Assembly (NCBI GenBank): GCA_050942875.1
Contig: JBMNOD010000022.1
Location: 1 to 43,730, forward strand
Reading direction: 5' to 3'
Length of the DNA: 43,730 nucleotides
Source: JAAZAI01 sp050942875
Lineage (GTDB): Bacteria; Verrucomicrobiota; Kiritimatiellia; RFP12; UBA3636
The notes beneath the pieces are model-generated. The model was given only the letters and a program-made list of their open reading frames with translations, made no database searches and had not been told where the DNA came from. Positions 1-8,473 of this stretch are shown one piece after another (positions within the stretch are counted from its first letter, which is position 1; each line of letters starts with the position of its first letter). A program made the position numbers and the translations under genes.

Positions 1-85
1 GCGCCTTGACGGTCTTCGAGTTGGCGCGGCGTTCAAGTTCCTTGCGGTCGGAGTCGGGAAGGGGGAGGTCGAGGAGTGGTTTCAT
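1..85 (-). CDS. 5' end of a gene running off the window, possibly an IS630-like transposase
   Basis: A minus-strand frame starts with ATG at 85 and stays open to the window edge, giving 28 residues beginning MKPLLDLPLPDSDRKELERR. A second in-frame ATG lies four codons upstream (position 97). The charged helix around ELERRANSK resembles the start of the helix-turn-helix domain of IS630-type transposases. That is a memory-based resemblance on a very short stretch. Only the N-terminus is visible, so neither function nor integrity can be judged. Confidence 0.35.
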   Translation of the reverse strand, partial: MKPLLDLPLPDSDRKELERRANSKTVKA

Positions 86-146
86 GCGCGATATCATGGC
101 AAATCGAACACACGAATCCAGGGAAAGTTATCAACAATTCAGCACG

Positions 147-177
147 CTAGCGACTAGCCCCTAGCGACTAGCGACTT
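147..177. repeat. Short heptamer repeat (TAGCGAC-like units)
   Basis: Four copies of TAGCGAC, one interrupted by CCCC, lie in the gap between the edge gene and the restriction-modification locus. The 7-base unit length recurs in several unrelated repeats of this window (6082, 31621, 34286). Apart from the promoter at 255 and the relic at 335, nothing else was recognised between 98 and 461. Confidence 0.7.
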
Positions 178-254
178 AATCGGGCAGGCGACGGGGCGGG
201 TTCGAGACTGGGCGACAAGCGTCCCGACCACCCCGTCGACTGACCGATTATCAA

Positions 255-283
255 TTGACAACCCCAGGCGATGCGATTATCCT
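255..283 (+). promoter_or_regulatory. Predicted sigma-70-type promoter for the C5 methyltransferase locus
   Basis: A perfect TTGACA at 255-260 is followed after 17 bases by TATCCT (278-283). It precedes the endonuclease relic and the methyltransferase on the same strand, so the methyltransferase mRNA would carry a leader of about 170 nt containing the relic. Prediction from consensus match only. Confidence 0.5.
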
Positions 284-334
284 TAACCAGATAAATTCCC
301 TTTCCTTTTCCTTTTCCTTGTTCAAGCGAATCCC

Positions 335-478
335 ATGCCCATCTCCAACCTACCAGAACCAATACGCGACCATTGCGAGATGCACGAATGGCGGCATGCT
401 TCGGCCATGCTCGAAAACGATTTCCCCGAAGAGTAAAACGACATTTGCGACGTCCTAAGAGATGCAAGAGACCTGTAA
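335..478 (+). pseudogene. Relic of a restriction endonuclease N-terminus (BglII-like)
   Basis: Reading from ATG 335 gives 33 residues containing HEWRHASAMLENDFPEE, then a TAA at 434-436. The same frame continues as NDICDVLRDARDL to a second stop at 476-478. The pattern HEWRHA-x-A-x-L-x-x-DFP followed by a NDI-x-D-x-L helix resembles the N-terminal region of BglII-family restriction endonucleases as I remember them. The in-frame stop and the loss of everything downstream mark it as a remnant. It sits directly upstream of, and slightly overlaps, the intact C5 methyltransferase gene, the place expected for its former cognate endonuclease. It could instead be a coincidental peptide, but the continuity across the stop argues against that. 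Confidence 0.45.
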
Positions 479-2012
479 ACAGAAACAACGCCCCGTCAAA
501 AAACGGTCGAAGTCCATGGAGAGCGAATGCCTCGACTTCGCCCGGTCATGGCAGCGGCGCCCCCTTCAGGCATCCGACTTGCCCATGCAGCTCCGCGAGG
601 GGATTGGAGCCTATCGCCCTTTCCTCGAAGAAAACGGGCTGAGCCTCATCACGTCGGACACGCATCCCCACTTGCTTACGCAAGGCCAGATCATGTTCTG
701 GCCGCAGGAAAAAAGCCTTCAGGACATCTCGCCGCCACAACCTGAAACGTATTCCCCGCCAGTTCCGGGGCGTCCCATCGGGATCGATCTTTTCGCGGGA
801 GCCGGGGGCTTGTCCCTTGGGTTCGAGCAGGCCGGCTTCGACATCGCCGCCGCCGTTGAAATCGACCCGATCCATTGCGCCTCCCATGCATACAACTTCC
901 CGTATTCCGCTTCGATTTGCGCAAGCGTGACGGATCTGACGGGAATCGAAATCCGCCGCCGCGCCGGCATTGGAGAACAGGATGTCGACGTCGTTTTCGG
1001 CGGCGCGCCCTGCCAGGGCTTTTCGATGATCGGCAAGCGGGCGCTTGACGATCCCCGCAACCAGCTTGTCTTCCACTATGTCAGGCTCGTGGCCGAGTTG
1101 CGCCCCAAGTACTGCGTTTTTGAAAACGTCAAAGGTCTGACGGTCGGCAAGCACGTCCGGTTTCTGAAAGAGCTGATCGCCTCGCTCGAAGAGGCGGGCT
1201 ATCGAGTCGTGCTGCCGTACCGGGTCTTGAACGCGGCGGACTACGGCGTGCCCCAGAACCGCCATCGGCTGTTCCTGCTGGCGGCGCGACTGGACCAGAC
1301 GCCACCCAGCTACCCCAAGCCAAATTCGGCAAAAACGAACGTTTCCGACGCGATTTCCGATCTGCCGGACGCCGACCAGTTCGCCCCGCTTCTGCGTTGC
1401 GACGCCATATCCGCTGATTGGGAAACGCACTCGGAATATGCGAGGCGTCTGCGGGGGCTCGACGGCGACCCTTCGGACTTCGGCCATGCCCGGGAGTTTG
1501 ACGCGCGGCTCCTGACGTCCAGCCTCCGCACCTCGCATACCCAGGAGTCAAAAAAGAGGTTCCTTGAGGCACGGGCCGGGGAGACGGAGCCAATCAGCCG
1601 CTTTTTCAAACTCGCCCCGGATGGGCAGTGCAATACGATCAGGGCAGGCACGGACAGCGCCCGCGGCGCCTTCACGTCGCCGCGCCCCATCCATCCGACG
1701 CTGCCACGCGTCATCACGGTGCGGGAAGCCGCTCGCCTGCATTCCTACCCGGACTGGTTTCGGTTCCATGTCACAAAATGGCATGGCTTCAGGCAGATCG
1801 GCAACAGCGTGCCGCCACTGCTCGCCCGCGCCATTGCATCCGAAATCATCCGTTCGCTGGGCGTTCGCCCCAAAAAACCCGAAAAGACCTTGGCCCTCGG
1901 CGACCCCTCGCTTCTTTCGTTCACCATGAAGCAGGCCGCCGCCCACTTTGGCGTCCCGTCGTCCGTTGTCGCCCAACGAACACGGAGCAACAAGGAGACG
2001 GACAATGACTAA
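462..2012 (+). CDS. DNA (cytosine-5-)-methyltransferase
   Basis: This enzyme transfers a methyl group from S-adenosylmethionine to C5 of cytosine within a specific DNA site. The ordered motifs are all present in the 516-residue product: motif I IDLFAGAGGLSLGFE (residues 108-122), motif IV GGAPCQGFS with catalytic Cys184, motif VI FENV (220-223), motif VIII QNRHRLFLLA (265-274) and motif X QIGNSVPP near residue 447. The target-recognition region lies between motifs VIII and IX. About 100 residues precede motif I, longer than in minimal enzymes. The start is uncertain: ATG 462 gives the longest form, ATG 516 is an alternative, and neither has a clear ribosome-binding site. It overlaps the next gene by 8 bp and follows an endonuclease relic, so it belongs to a type II restriction-modification locus. 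Confidence 0.95.
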   Translation: MQETCKQKQRPVKKRSKSMESECLDFARSWQRRPLQASDLPMQLREGIGAYRPFLEENGLSLITSDTHPHLLTQGQIMFWPQEKSLQDISPPQPETYSPPVPGRPIGIDLFAGAGGLSLGFEQAGFDIAAAVEIDPIHCASHAYNFPYSASICASVTDLTGIEIRRRAGIGEQDVDVVFGGAPCQGFSMIGKRALDDPRNQLVFHYVRLVAELRPKYCVFENVKGLTVGKHVRFLKELIASLEEAGYRVVLPYRVLNAADYGVPQNRHRLFLLAARLDQTPPSYPKPNSAKTNVSDAISDLPDADQFAPLLRCDAISADWETHSEYARRLRGLDGDPSDFGHAREFDARLLTSSLRTSHTQESKKRFLEARAGETEPISRFFKLAPDGQCNTIRAGTDSARGAFTSPRPIHPTLPRVITVREAARLHSYPDWFRFHVTKWHGFRQIGNSVPPLLARAIASEIIRSLGVRPKKPEKTLALGDPSLLSFTMKQAAAHFGVPSSVVAQRTRSNKETDND

Positions 2013-2802
2013 GACGAACGGAAAGAATCGATATGTCGCGTTGATCGAGGAGATTTTCACCGCCCGCTACCGCCCGGGAGACCTCGAAGTCGCCTTTGAC
2101 CGCAAGGATCTCGTTTCAACGGCAAAATCGCTGGGAATCGAACTCCCCAAAAACCTGGGCGACGTCCTCTACTCCTTTCGCTACCGGGTTCCGCTTCCCA
2201 CGAAAATCTCCAAGACGGCAGGTCGGGGCAGAACGTGGGTCATCAAGGGAGCCGGGCGCAGTCGCTACCGTTTCGTGCAGGTCAATCCTTGCCGGATCGA
2301 ACCCGACACGTCCATGATGCCGATCAAGGTGCCGAACGCCACGCCGGAAATCCTGCTGGCCAACGCCTTCGACGACGAACAAGCGCTGCTGGCCAAAATC
2401 CGCTACAACCGGCTGATCGACCTCTTCCTGGAAATGACGGCGCATTCGCTGCAAAACCACCTGCGGTCGACGGTGAAGGACATCGGGCAGATCGAAATCG
2501 ACGAGCTCTACGTCGGCGTCAACAAGCGGGGCAAGCAGTTCATCGTCCCCGTCCAGGCGAAAACGCGAAAAGACCGGCATGGAAGCGTCCAGACCGAACA
2601 GGACATCGCCTTCTGCCGCGAACGCTTCCCGAAGATGATCTGCCGCCCCGTTTCCGTGCACGCGCTTGACGACAACCGAATCGCCTTTTTCGAACTGACA
2701 ATGGACGGAGATGAAATCCGCATCGTCGATCAGAAGCACTACACCCTCGTTCCCTCTTCGGAAATCACCGACGACGACCTGAAACGCTATGCAAATGGCT
2801 GA
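2005..2802 (+). CDS. Putative restriction endonuclease partner of the C5 methyltransferase
   Basis: The start at 2005 is chosen because AAGGAGAC lies just upstream and the ATG overlaps the end of the methyltransferase gene by 8 bp, an arrangement typical of translational coupling. The 265-residue product has a central IEIDELYVGV strand (about 163-172) followed by FIVPVQAKT (about 179-187). This spacing fits a PD-(D/E)XK nuclease core in which the second acidic residue is replaced by Gln (QAK), a variant known in this superfamily. A VQTEQD helix follows, as in other VQAK-type nucleases. The pairing with a methyltransferase supports a role in cleaving unmethylated DNA. No sequence specificity can be read, and the family assignment is by motif pattern only. 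Confidence 0.65.
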   Translation: MTKTNGKNRYVALIEEIFTARYRPGDLEVAFDRKDLVSTAKSLGIELPKNLGDVLYSFRYRVPLPTKISKTAGRGRTWVIKGAGRSRYRFVQVNPCRIEPDTSMMPIKVPNATPEILLANAFDDEQALLAKIRYNRLIDLFLEMTAHSLQNHLRSTVKDIGQIEIDELYVGVNKRGKQFIVPVQAKTRKDRHGSVQTEQDIAFCRERFPKMICRPVSVHALDDNRIAFFELTMDGDEIRIVDQKHYTLVPSSEITDDDLKRYANG

Positions 2803-2878
2803 CGCCCCTTTTCCCCCCTCAAGAAAACAAACCCGCTTTAACTCAAGGCAGCCAACACCCGAAGCCTAAGACCCCACC

Positions 2879-5800
2879 ATGTACGACCCCGTTTCCAACA
2901 AGACAGACTTCAACCGGATGGAAGAGGAAATCCTCGACTTCTGGAAGGAGCACGACACCTTCAACAAGAGCCTCGAGCAAACCCGGGACGGCGACGCCTT
3001 CGTCTTCTACGACGGCCCCCCGTTCGCCACCGGCCTCCCCCACTACGGCCACCTCCTCGCCGGCACGATCAAGGACATCATCCCCCGCTACCAGACCATG
3101 CGCGGCCGCCACGTCGAACGCCGCTTCGGCTGGGACTGCCACGGCCTCCCCATCGAAGCCCTCGCCCAGGACGCCCTCGGCATCTCCGGCGCCTGCGGCA
3201 TCCGCGAACACGGCGTCGCCAAGTTCAACGAAACCTGCCGCTCCATGGTCATGCGCTACGTCGCCGAATGGCGCCACACCGTCACCCGCATGGGCCGCTG
3301 GGTGGACTTCGACAACGACTACAAGACGATGGACCGCGACTTCATGGAGACCATCTGGTGGGTCTTCAAGCAGCTCTGGGAACAGGGGCGCATCTACAAG
3401 TCCTACCGCATCATGCCCTACTCCTGGAAGCTCAACACGCCGCTCTCCAACTTCGAGGCCGGCAGCAACTACAAGGACGTCCAGGATCCCGCCGTCACCC
3501 TCCGCGTCAAAGTCCGCGCCGGGGCGCCCGCCGCCTGGGGCGAGACCTACCTGCTCGTCTGGACGACCACCCCCTGGACGCTCCCCGAAAACCTCGCCAT
3601 CTGCGCCGGCCCCCGCATCCCCTACGTCGCCGTGCGCGACAAAGGCCAGGGCGTCGTGTACATCATGGCCGAAGCCCGCCTCGACGCCATCTACAGGAAC
3701 GCCGACGACTACGAGACCGTCGCCGCCCTGACCGGCGCCGACCTCCTCGGCTGGACCTACGAACCCCTCTTCCCCCACTTCCAGGACACGCCCGACGCCT
3801 TCCGCGTCCTCAACGGCGGCTTCGTCACGACCGACGACGGCACCGGCCTCGTCCACCTCGCCCCCGCCTACGGCGAAGACGACTTCCAGGCCTGCCGCGA
3901 CGCCGGCATCGCCGCCGTCATCGACCCCCTCGACGCCGACTGCAACTTCACCGCCGCCGTCCCCGAGTACGAAGGCCTCTTCTGCAAGGACGCCGACAAG
4001 GCCATCATCAAACGCCTCAAGGACGAAGGCAAGCTCGTCCACCAGACGACCATCGTCCACAGCTACCCCTTCTGCGACCGCACCGACACCCCGCTGATCT
4101 ACCGCGCCATCGACGCCTGGTACGTCCGCGTGGAGGACCTCCGCGACCGCCTCGTCAAGAACAACGCCACCGTCGGCTGGATGCCCGAGTACGTCGGCGA
4201 AAAGCGCTTCGCCAACTGGCTCGCCGAAGCCAAGGACTGGAACATCTCCCGCAACCGCTTCTGGGGCTCCTGCATCCCCCTCTGGATCAACGAAGCCGAC
4301 CCCGCCGACATCATCTGCGTCGGCTCCGTCGCCGAGCTCGAAGCCCTCGCCGGCGCGACCGTCGCCGACCTGCACAAGCACCACCTCGACGACCTCGTCA
4401 TCCGCCGCGACGGCAAGACGTACCGCCGCACCCCCGAAGTCCTCGACTGCTGGTTCGAGTCCGGCTCCATGCCCTACGCCCAGCGCCACCACCCCTTCGA
4501 GAACCCCGAAACGTTCGACTCCCACTTCCCCGCCGACTTCATCGCCGAAGGCCTCGACCAGACCCGCGGCTGGTTCTACACCCTGCTCGTCCTCGGCACC
4601 CTCCTCTTCGACAAGAGCCCCTACCGCAACGTCGTCGTCAACGGCCTCGTCCTCGCCGAAGACGGCAAGAAGATGTCCAAGCGCCTCAAGAACTACCCCG
4701 ACCCCATGGACGTGATCACCACGTACGGCGCCGACGCCCTCCGCCTCTACATGATCGACTCCGCCGTGGTCCGCGGCGAAAACCTCCGCTTCAGCGAAGC
4801 CGGCGTCCGCCAGGTCCTCCGCGACCTGCTCATCCCCTGGTGGAACGCCTACAGCTTCTTCGTCACCTACGCCAACGTCGACGGCTGGCACGAGGACGAG
4901 CTCGCCCTCCCCGACTCCGACAACGAGCTCGACCGCTGGATCGTCTCCTCCCTCGAAACGCTCGTCGCGGACGTCGCCGACGCGATGGACCGCTACGACC
5001 TCCAGCGCGCCGTCCGCCCCTTCGTCGCCTTCGTCGAAAACCTCACCAACTGGTACATCCGCCGCAGCCGCCGCCGCTTCTGGAAGTCGCAGGACGACGC
5101 CGACAAGCGCCACGCCTACCGCACGCTCCGCTACGTCCTCGTGCAGCTCGCCCAGGTCGCCGCGCCCTTCACCCCCTTCATCGCCGAGTCCATCTACCGC
5201 AACCTCCGCGGCACCGCGATGCCCGAGTCCGTCCACCTCTGCCGGTTCCCCCGGGCCAACGCCGCCGCCCGCGACACCGCGCTCGAAGCCCAGATGGCGC
5301 TCGCGCAGACCGCCGTCAACCTCGGCCACTTCCTCCGCAAGCAGAAGGAAGTCAAGGTCCGCCAGCCGCTCGCCCGCGCCGTCGTCGTCTCCGCCCAGCC
5401 CGACGTCCTCGACGCCATCCGCCCGATGGCCTCCGTCATCGCCGACGAGCTCAACGTGAAGACCGTCGAATTCGCCTCGGACGAAGCGAAGTTCGTCACC
5501 CTCTCCGCGAAGGCCAACTTCAAGAGCCTCGGCCCCCGGCTCGGCAAGCGCATGAAAGCCGCCGCCGCCGCCATCGAAGCCCTCGGCCCCGACGCCCTGC
5601 GCACCCTCATGGCCGGCGGGAACGTCGCCCTCGACCTCGCCGACGGCGGACCCGCCCTCGACCTCGCCCCCGGCGACGTCCAGATCATCCGCCAGGAGAA
5701 CGAAGGCATGACCGTCGCCAACGAAGGCGCCGTCACCCTCGCGCTCGACACCCGCCTCGACGACGCCCTCGTCGCCGAAGGCCTCGCCCGCGAGCTCGTC

Positions 5801-6058
5801 TCCCGCATCCAGGCGATGCGCAAGGAGGCCGACCTGGAGGTGACCGACCGCATCGCGGTCGACGTCCACGCCGACGCCGACCTCGTCGCCGCCGCCCGCC
5901 TCCATGCCGACTACATCCGCGACGAAACGCTCATCGCCGCCGCCCCCGCCGACTGGGCCGCCACCTCCCTCCACGTCGCCGCCCCCGCCGGCGCCGACGC
6001 CATCGACCTCAACGGCCACCCCGCCCGCATCACGCTCAGCGTCGTGAAAAGTGCGTAG
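2879..6058 (+). CDS. ileS: Isoleucyl-tRNA synthetase, eukaryote-like (IleS2) type
   Basis: This class I synthetase charges tRNA-Ile with isoleucine and edits misactivated valine. The 1059-residue product shows the HIGH signature as HYGH (55-58) within PPFATGLPHYGHLLAG, the DCHGLPIE block, the CP1 editing domain (WTTTPWTLPENL near 227; DDGTGLVHLAPAYGEDDF near 320), and KMSKR near 598-602. It has the long form of the family and no C-terminal zinc finger. The combination of FVFYDGPPFATGLPHYGH and the length fits the eukaryotic-like clade, which in bacteria is associated with natural mupirocin resistance. The start has no obvious ribosome-binding site but begins at the expected MYDPVSNKTDFNRMEEEILD. 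GC content at third codon positions is very high. It is monocistronic. Confidence 0.96.
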   Translation: MYDPVSNKTDFNRMEEEILDFWKEHDTFNKSLEQTRDGDAFVFYDGPPFATGLPHYGHLLAGTIKDIIPRYQTMRGRHVERRFGWDCHGLPIEALAQDALGISGACGIREHGVAKFNETCRSMVMRYVAEWRHTVTRMGRWVDFDNDYKTMDRDFMETIWWVFKQLWEQGRIYKSYRIMPYSWKLNTPLSNFEAGSNYKDVQDPAVTLRVKVRAGAPAAWGETYLLVWTTTPWTLPENLAICAGPRIPYVAVRDKGQGVVYIMAEARLDAIYRNADDYETVAALTGADLLGWTYEPLFPHFQDTPDAFRVLNGGFVTTDDGTGLVHLAPAYGEDDFQACRDAGIAAVIDPLDADCNFTAAVPEYEGLFCKDADKAIIKRLKDEGKLVHQTTIVHSYPFCDRTDTPLIYRAIDAWYVRVEDLRDRLVKNNATVGWMPEYVGEKRFANWLAEAKDWNISRNRFWGSCIPLWINEADPADIICVGSVAELEALAGATVADLHKHHLDDLVIRRDGKTYRRTPEVLDCWFESGSMPYAQRHHPFENPETFDSHFPADFIAEGLDQTRGWFYTLLVLGTLLFDKSPYRNVVVNGLVLAEDGKKMSKRLKNYPDPMDVITTYGADALRLYMIDSAVVRGENLRFSEAGVRQVLRDLLIPWWNAYSFFVTYANVDGWHEDELALPDSDNELDRWIVSSLETLVADVADAMDRYDLQRAVRPFVAFVENLTNWYIRRSRRRFWKSQDDADKRHAYRTLRYVLVQLAQVAAPFTPFIAESIYRNLRGTAMPESVHLCRFPRANAAARDTALEAQMALAQTAVNLGHFLRKQKEVKVRQPLARAVVVSAQPDVLDAIRPMASVIADELNVKTVEFASDEAKFVTLSAKANFKSLGPRLGKRMKAAAAAIEALGPDALRTLMAGGNVALDLADGGPALDLAPGDVQIIRQENEGMTVANEGAVTLALDTRLDDALVAEGLARELVSRIQAMRKEADLEVTDRIAVDVHADADLVAAARLHADYIRDETLIAAAPADWAATSLHVAAPAGADAIDLNGHPARITLSVVKSA

Positions 6059-6081
6059 AGCGAAGAGAGAAGTTCGATTCA

Positions 6082-6112
6082 AATTACGGAATTACGAATT
6101 ACGAATTACGGA
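6082..6112. repeat. Heptamer repeat AATTACG just downstream of ileS
   Basis: Four near-perfect copies of AATTACG (the first with one extra G) begin 24 bp after the ileS stop codon. This is one of several repeats with 7-base units at gene borders in the window. Confidence 0.8.
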
Positions 6113-6183
6113 TTGAAGCCGCATCGCCCCGGCTCACTTGCCTGCGCCCCAGTCCCCACCCCGCAATGCGCCTCGACGTTTGT

Positions 6184-6233
6184 AGTGGCGCCGTAAGGCG
6201 CTGTCGCCCACAGCCCTGAAAGGGCGTGACATA
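6184..6233. repeat. Dispersed double-hairpin repeat
   Basis: Two adjacent hairpins are visible: GCGCC-GTAA-GGCGC and GCCCT-GAA-AGGGC, followed by GTGACATA. The second hairpin with its flank (CACAGCCCTG..AAGGGCGTGACATA) recurs at 13420-13445, 7 kb away, with one change. It has the look of an intergenic repetitive element transcribed as RNA hairpins. Apart from this repeat, the heptamers at 6082 and the relic at 6329, the 6059-6515 gap shows nothing recognisable. Confidence 0.7.
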
Positions 6234-6328
6234 GAATGTCTTTCAGGCGATGCCATCCAAAGGCACAAGGAACGCCCCCGTTTCTGGGGAATCTGCCTCC
6301 TGGGATTCCCGCTCCGTTGTTTGAATGT

Positions 6329-6486
6329 CTATTTCGGAAGGTTCGCGTACTTGACGATCTCCAGGTAAAACAGTATCCAAAGAACGAATGAGGCAATCCC
6401 CAGAATTTCCCCGAGAATGGGTACCCAACCAAGAACCAGTTGACAAATAAACAGGACGGCGAACGATGGGCGTGAACCTTGTTTGC
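6329..6486 (-). pseudogene. C-terminal relic of a small membrane protein
   Basis: Reading the minus strand from an in-frame TGA at 6487-6489 to TAG at 6329-6331 gives 52 codons with no start codon. They include SFAVLFICQLVLGWVPILGE and IASFVLWILFYLEIVKYANL. The two strongly hydrophobic helices followed by a basic tail are protein-like and not explained by base composition. A different frame upstream starts at ATG 6506 (MRTVSVKQTRF), so a frameshift could have separated start and body. The relic lies 30 bp after the stop of the Vsr-like nuclease gene on the same strand and may once have been the next gene of that operon. The family is not recognised. Confidence 0.45.
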
Positions 6487-6515
6487 TTCACACTCACCGT
6501 TCGCATGCCTCCGCA

Positions 6516-8387
6516 TCATTCAGATGGTTTATCAATCAAGCGACCAAGGCCCATTTGCCGTAAAGCGTTTGCATTGTATTCTCTGTTTGCGGGCAACAGT
6601 GGCGTATCTGTACGAAAACAGCCTCTCGGAACGTCGAGAGTTAGCGTACCCGCTGCACCTTGCTGAAACCGACAGAACACAAACAAACTAGACAAAAGCC
6701 CGATGCGCTCGGTGGCAACCATGACCCCTGTTTGAGGCAGTTCCTCGTCGGGCTCTTGTAAAGAGTAGAGAAAAGCAAGTGCATAAAATCGGATATTCGC
6801 GTCTGCAGCGATTTGCCGCTGTGCTTCCCGTAGGCTTTCCTCCAACGAGTCGAAAGTAAACTTCTTCATGCTATTCCCGGAATCGCATTGGATCAGCACC
6901 AGAACATGAAAATCCTCCTGCGCCTGAATCTTGTCAAGCGCCCACTCGATCAATGCGTTGAAAAGCTGGACTTGTTCAGGCTCCAAATGCGACTTCCACA
7001 GTGTCGGCGTACGGCTTCTCTCTTTGCGGCGTTCCCTACCACGTTCTGCATCAGCCGCTATTGCCCTGTCTGCCTCGGCATAATGCAACTTGTCCATCTC
7101 AACAAATGATTCCGGCCTATCCAAAAACGGGCGAAGTCGCGCCGCGACAGCCTCGGGCGTGATCTCGTCCGCATATGTAAACTCGACAAGATCAATGGCA
7201 TGTCGCGCAGAGAGCCGTCGCTTCCTCTTATCGTTGTCCTTTCGCTTCGCAAGGCCGCCTGCACCACCCCAGCTGGCAACAGGTTTGAAGTGTTGCTCTC
7301 CATGATACTCGACAGCCAAACGGAGATCGGGGACGTAGATGTCATATTCAAGCCCAAGCAGCTCATCCCCTTTATAGTGATGAACCACTTCCCGAGGTGC
7401 AAACATATTCTGGACAAGACGGAAAAGCTTGGTTTCCTCTTTCCATTTTTCACCGATAATCGGATGTCCTATGAACTCGCGAAGGGCGTTCTCGGCGTCA
7501 CGATCAAGCGTCTTGATGTCCTCCGTTTTTTGATAACGATCAGGTTGAGTCTGTGACAGCTTCACTCGGAATATCTGAAAATACGGATTCCAGGTTTGCT
7601 GAAAAGGGGTGTAGTACATCTTATTTCCACACTTCGCACGTGGTGTTCTCTTCGTGCACAGGCAACACAGCTTGTCCCGAACATTCCACTCCTTCCTTGC
7701 CGTGTATGAACCGTCAAAACAGCGGCATGTATATAGCTCGCCCGATTCTCTAGAAATCCAGAGAACGGGCGTTGAGCAGCTCTGAACCTCATCAAGTGCA
7801 AGGAAACCAGATGGGAGCGCCGCAATCACGTTATCAAGAAGCGGCTGAAGCCGGTCAAAGTCAAAGTGAACACCCAAGAATGCAAGAAATGGTCGTGGCG
7901 TTGTGCGCGATCCGTTGTGCCATGCAACAGCCACAGCCCTGAACGCTTGATCGGGAGCAATTCGAACATCGCACACTGCTTCAGTGTTAAACGCGATGTT
8001 GCCGATCGAAAACCCTCGAATGGTCCTGAATGGGAGAAGTGAAGGACTCTCCTTTCCTCCGCACACATAGTTTATGGCATCAAGCGAGTACTCATCAAAT
8101 CCGTAGCCGAAGCAGAACGCACCGTCAATTGCGTATGTCTGTTTGTACATGGCAGAATACTGATTCAACGGAGTTATGTCGCAAATTTCTGCTATTTGTC
8201 GGCTCCTGTGACCTACAATGTCCATATTGCGGACTACAATGCCGTGCGCAAGGAGCAATGTAGAAATTCTCTGCCTGAGGCATTGGCGGAAGTCGGCAAA
8301 AAAATTTGATCCGGTATCGGCAGGCATTGCCAGTGCATCAGCGAAAGCATACTGTACTACGTCATCTGGTATGCTGATCTCGATCAT
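6516..8387 (-). CDS. Large protein with a Vsr-like/PD-(D/E)XK nuclease core, function unknown
   Basis: The 623-residue product carries LEYDIYVPDLRLAVEYHGEQ near residues 346-365, then HF and a run of basic residues (KRKDNDKRKRRL). This is the pattern of very-short-patch-repair-like endonuclease domains: acidic residues at E347/D349 and D354, then E360, H362 and H366. A Cys cluster upstream (C221, C223, C241, C242, C244, C253) could bind zinc. The N-terminal 200 and C-terminal 200 residues match nothing I recognise. The ATG at 8387 is preceded by GAGAAG. It lies 86 bp downstream of the beta-flower gene on the same strand, probably in one transcript, with a relic membrane gene behind it. Role in DNA defence or repair is inference. 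Codon use is less GC-rich than in ileS, consistent with transfer. Confidence 0.7.
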   Translation of the reverse strand: MIEISIPDDVVQYAFADALAMPADTGSNFFADFRQCLRQRISTLLLAHGIVVRNMDIVGHRSRQIAEICDITPLNQYSAMYKQTYAIDGAFCFGYGFDEYSLDAINYVCGGKESPSLLPFRTIRGFSIGNIAFNTEAVCDVRIAPDQAFRAVAVAWHNGSRTTPRPFLAFLGVHFDFDRLQPLLDNVIAALPSGFLALDEVQSCSTPVLWISRESGELYTCRCFDGSYTARKEWNVRDKLCCLCTKRTPRAKCGNKMYYTPFQQTWNPYFQIFRVKLSQTQPDRYQKTEDIKTLDRDAENALREFIGHPIIGEKWKEETKLFRLVQNMFAPREVVHHYKGDELLGLEYDIYVPDLRLAVEYHGEQHFKPVASWGGAGGLAKRKDNDKRKRRLSARHAIDLVEFTYADEITPEAVAARLRPFLDRPESFVEMDKLHYAEADRAIAADAERGRERRKERSRTPTLWKSHLEPEQVQLFNALIEWALDKIQAQEDFHVLVLIQCDSGNSMKKFTFDSLEESLREAQRQIAADANIRFYALAFLYSLQEPDEELPQTGVMVATERIGLLSSLFVFCRFQQGAAGTLTLDVPRGCFRTDTPLLPANREYNANALRQMGLGRLIDKPSE

Positions 8388-8473
8388 ATCTTCTCAACCA
8401 ACATCACGCCTCGCCGAATTTGAGTTCCACATAGTTGGTTCAAATACGGAGAAGGCTTTTGTTGGCATTTTCA

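Noticed and set aside
2843..6082. Long minus-strand frame opposite ileS
   Set aside because: It is an antisense artefact of extreme third-position GC bias; composition is Gly/Val/Asp/Glu-rich without any domain.
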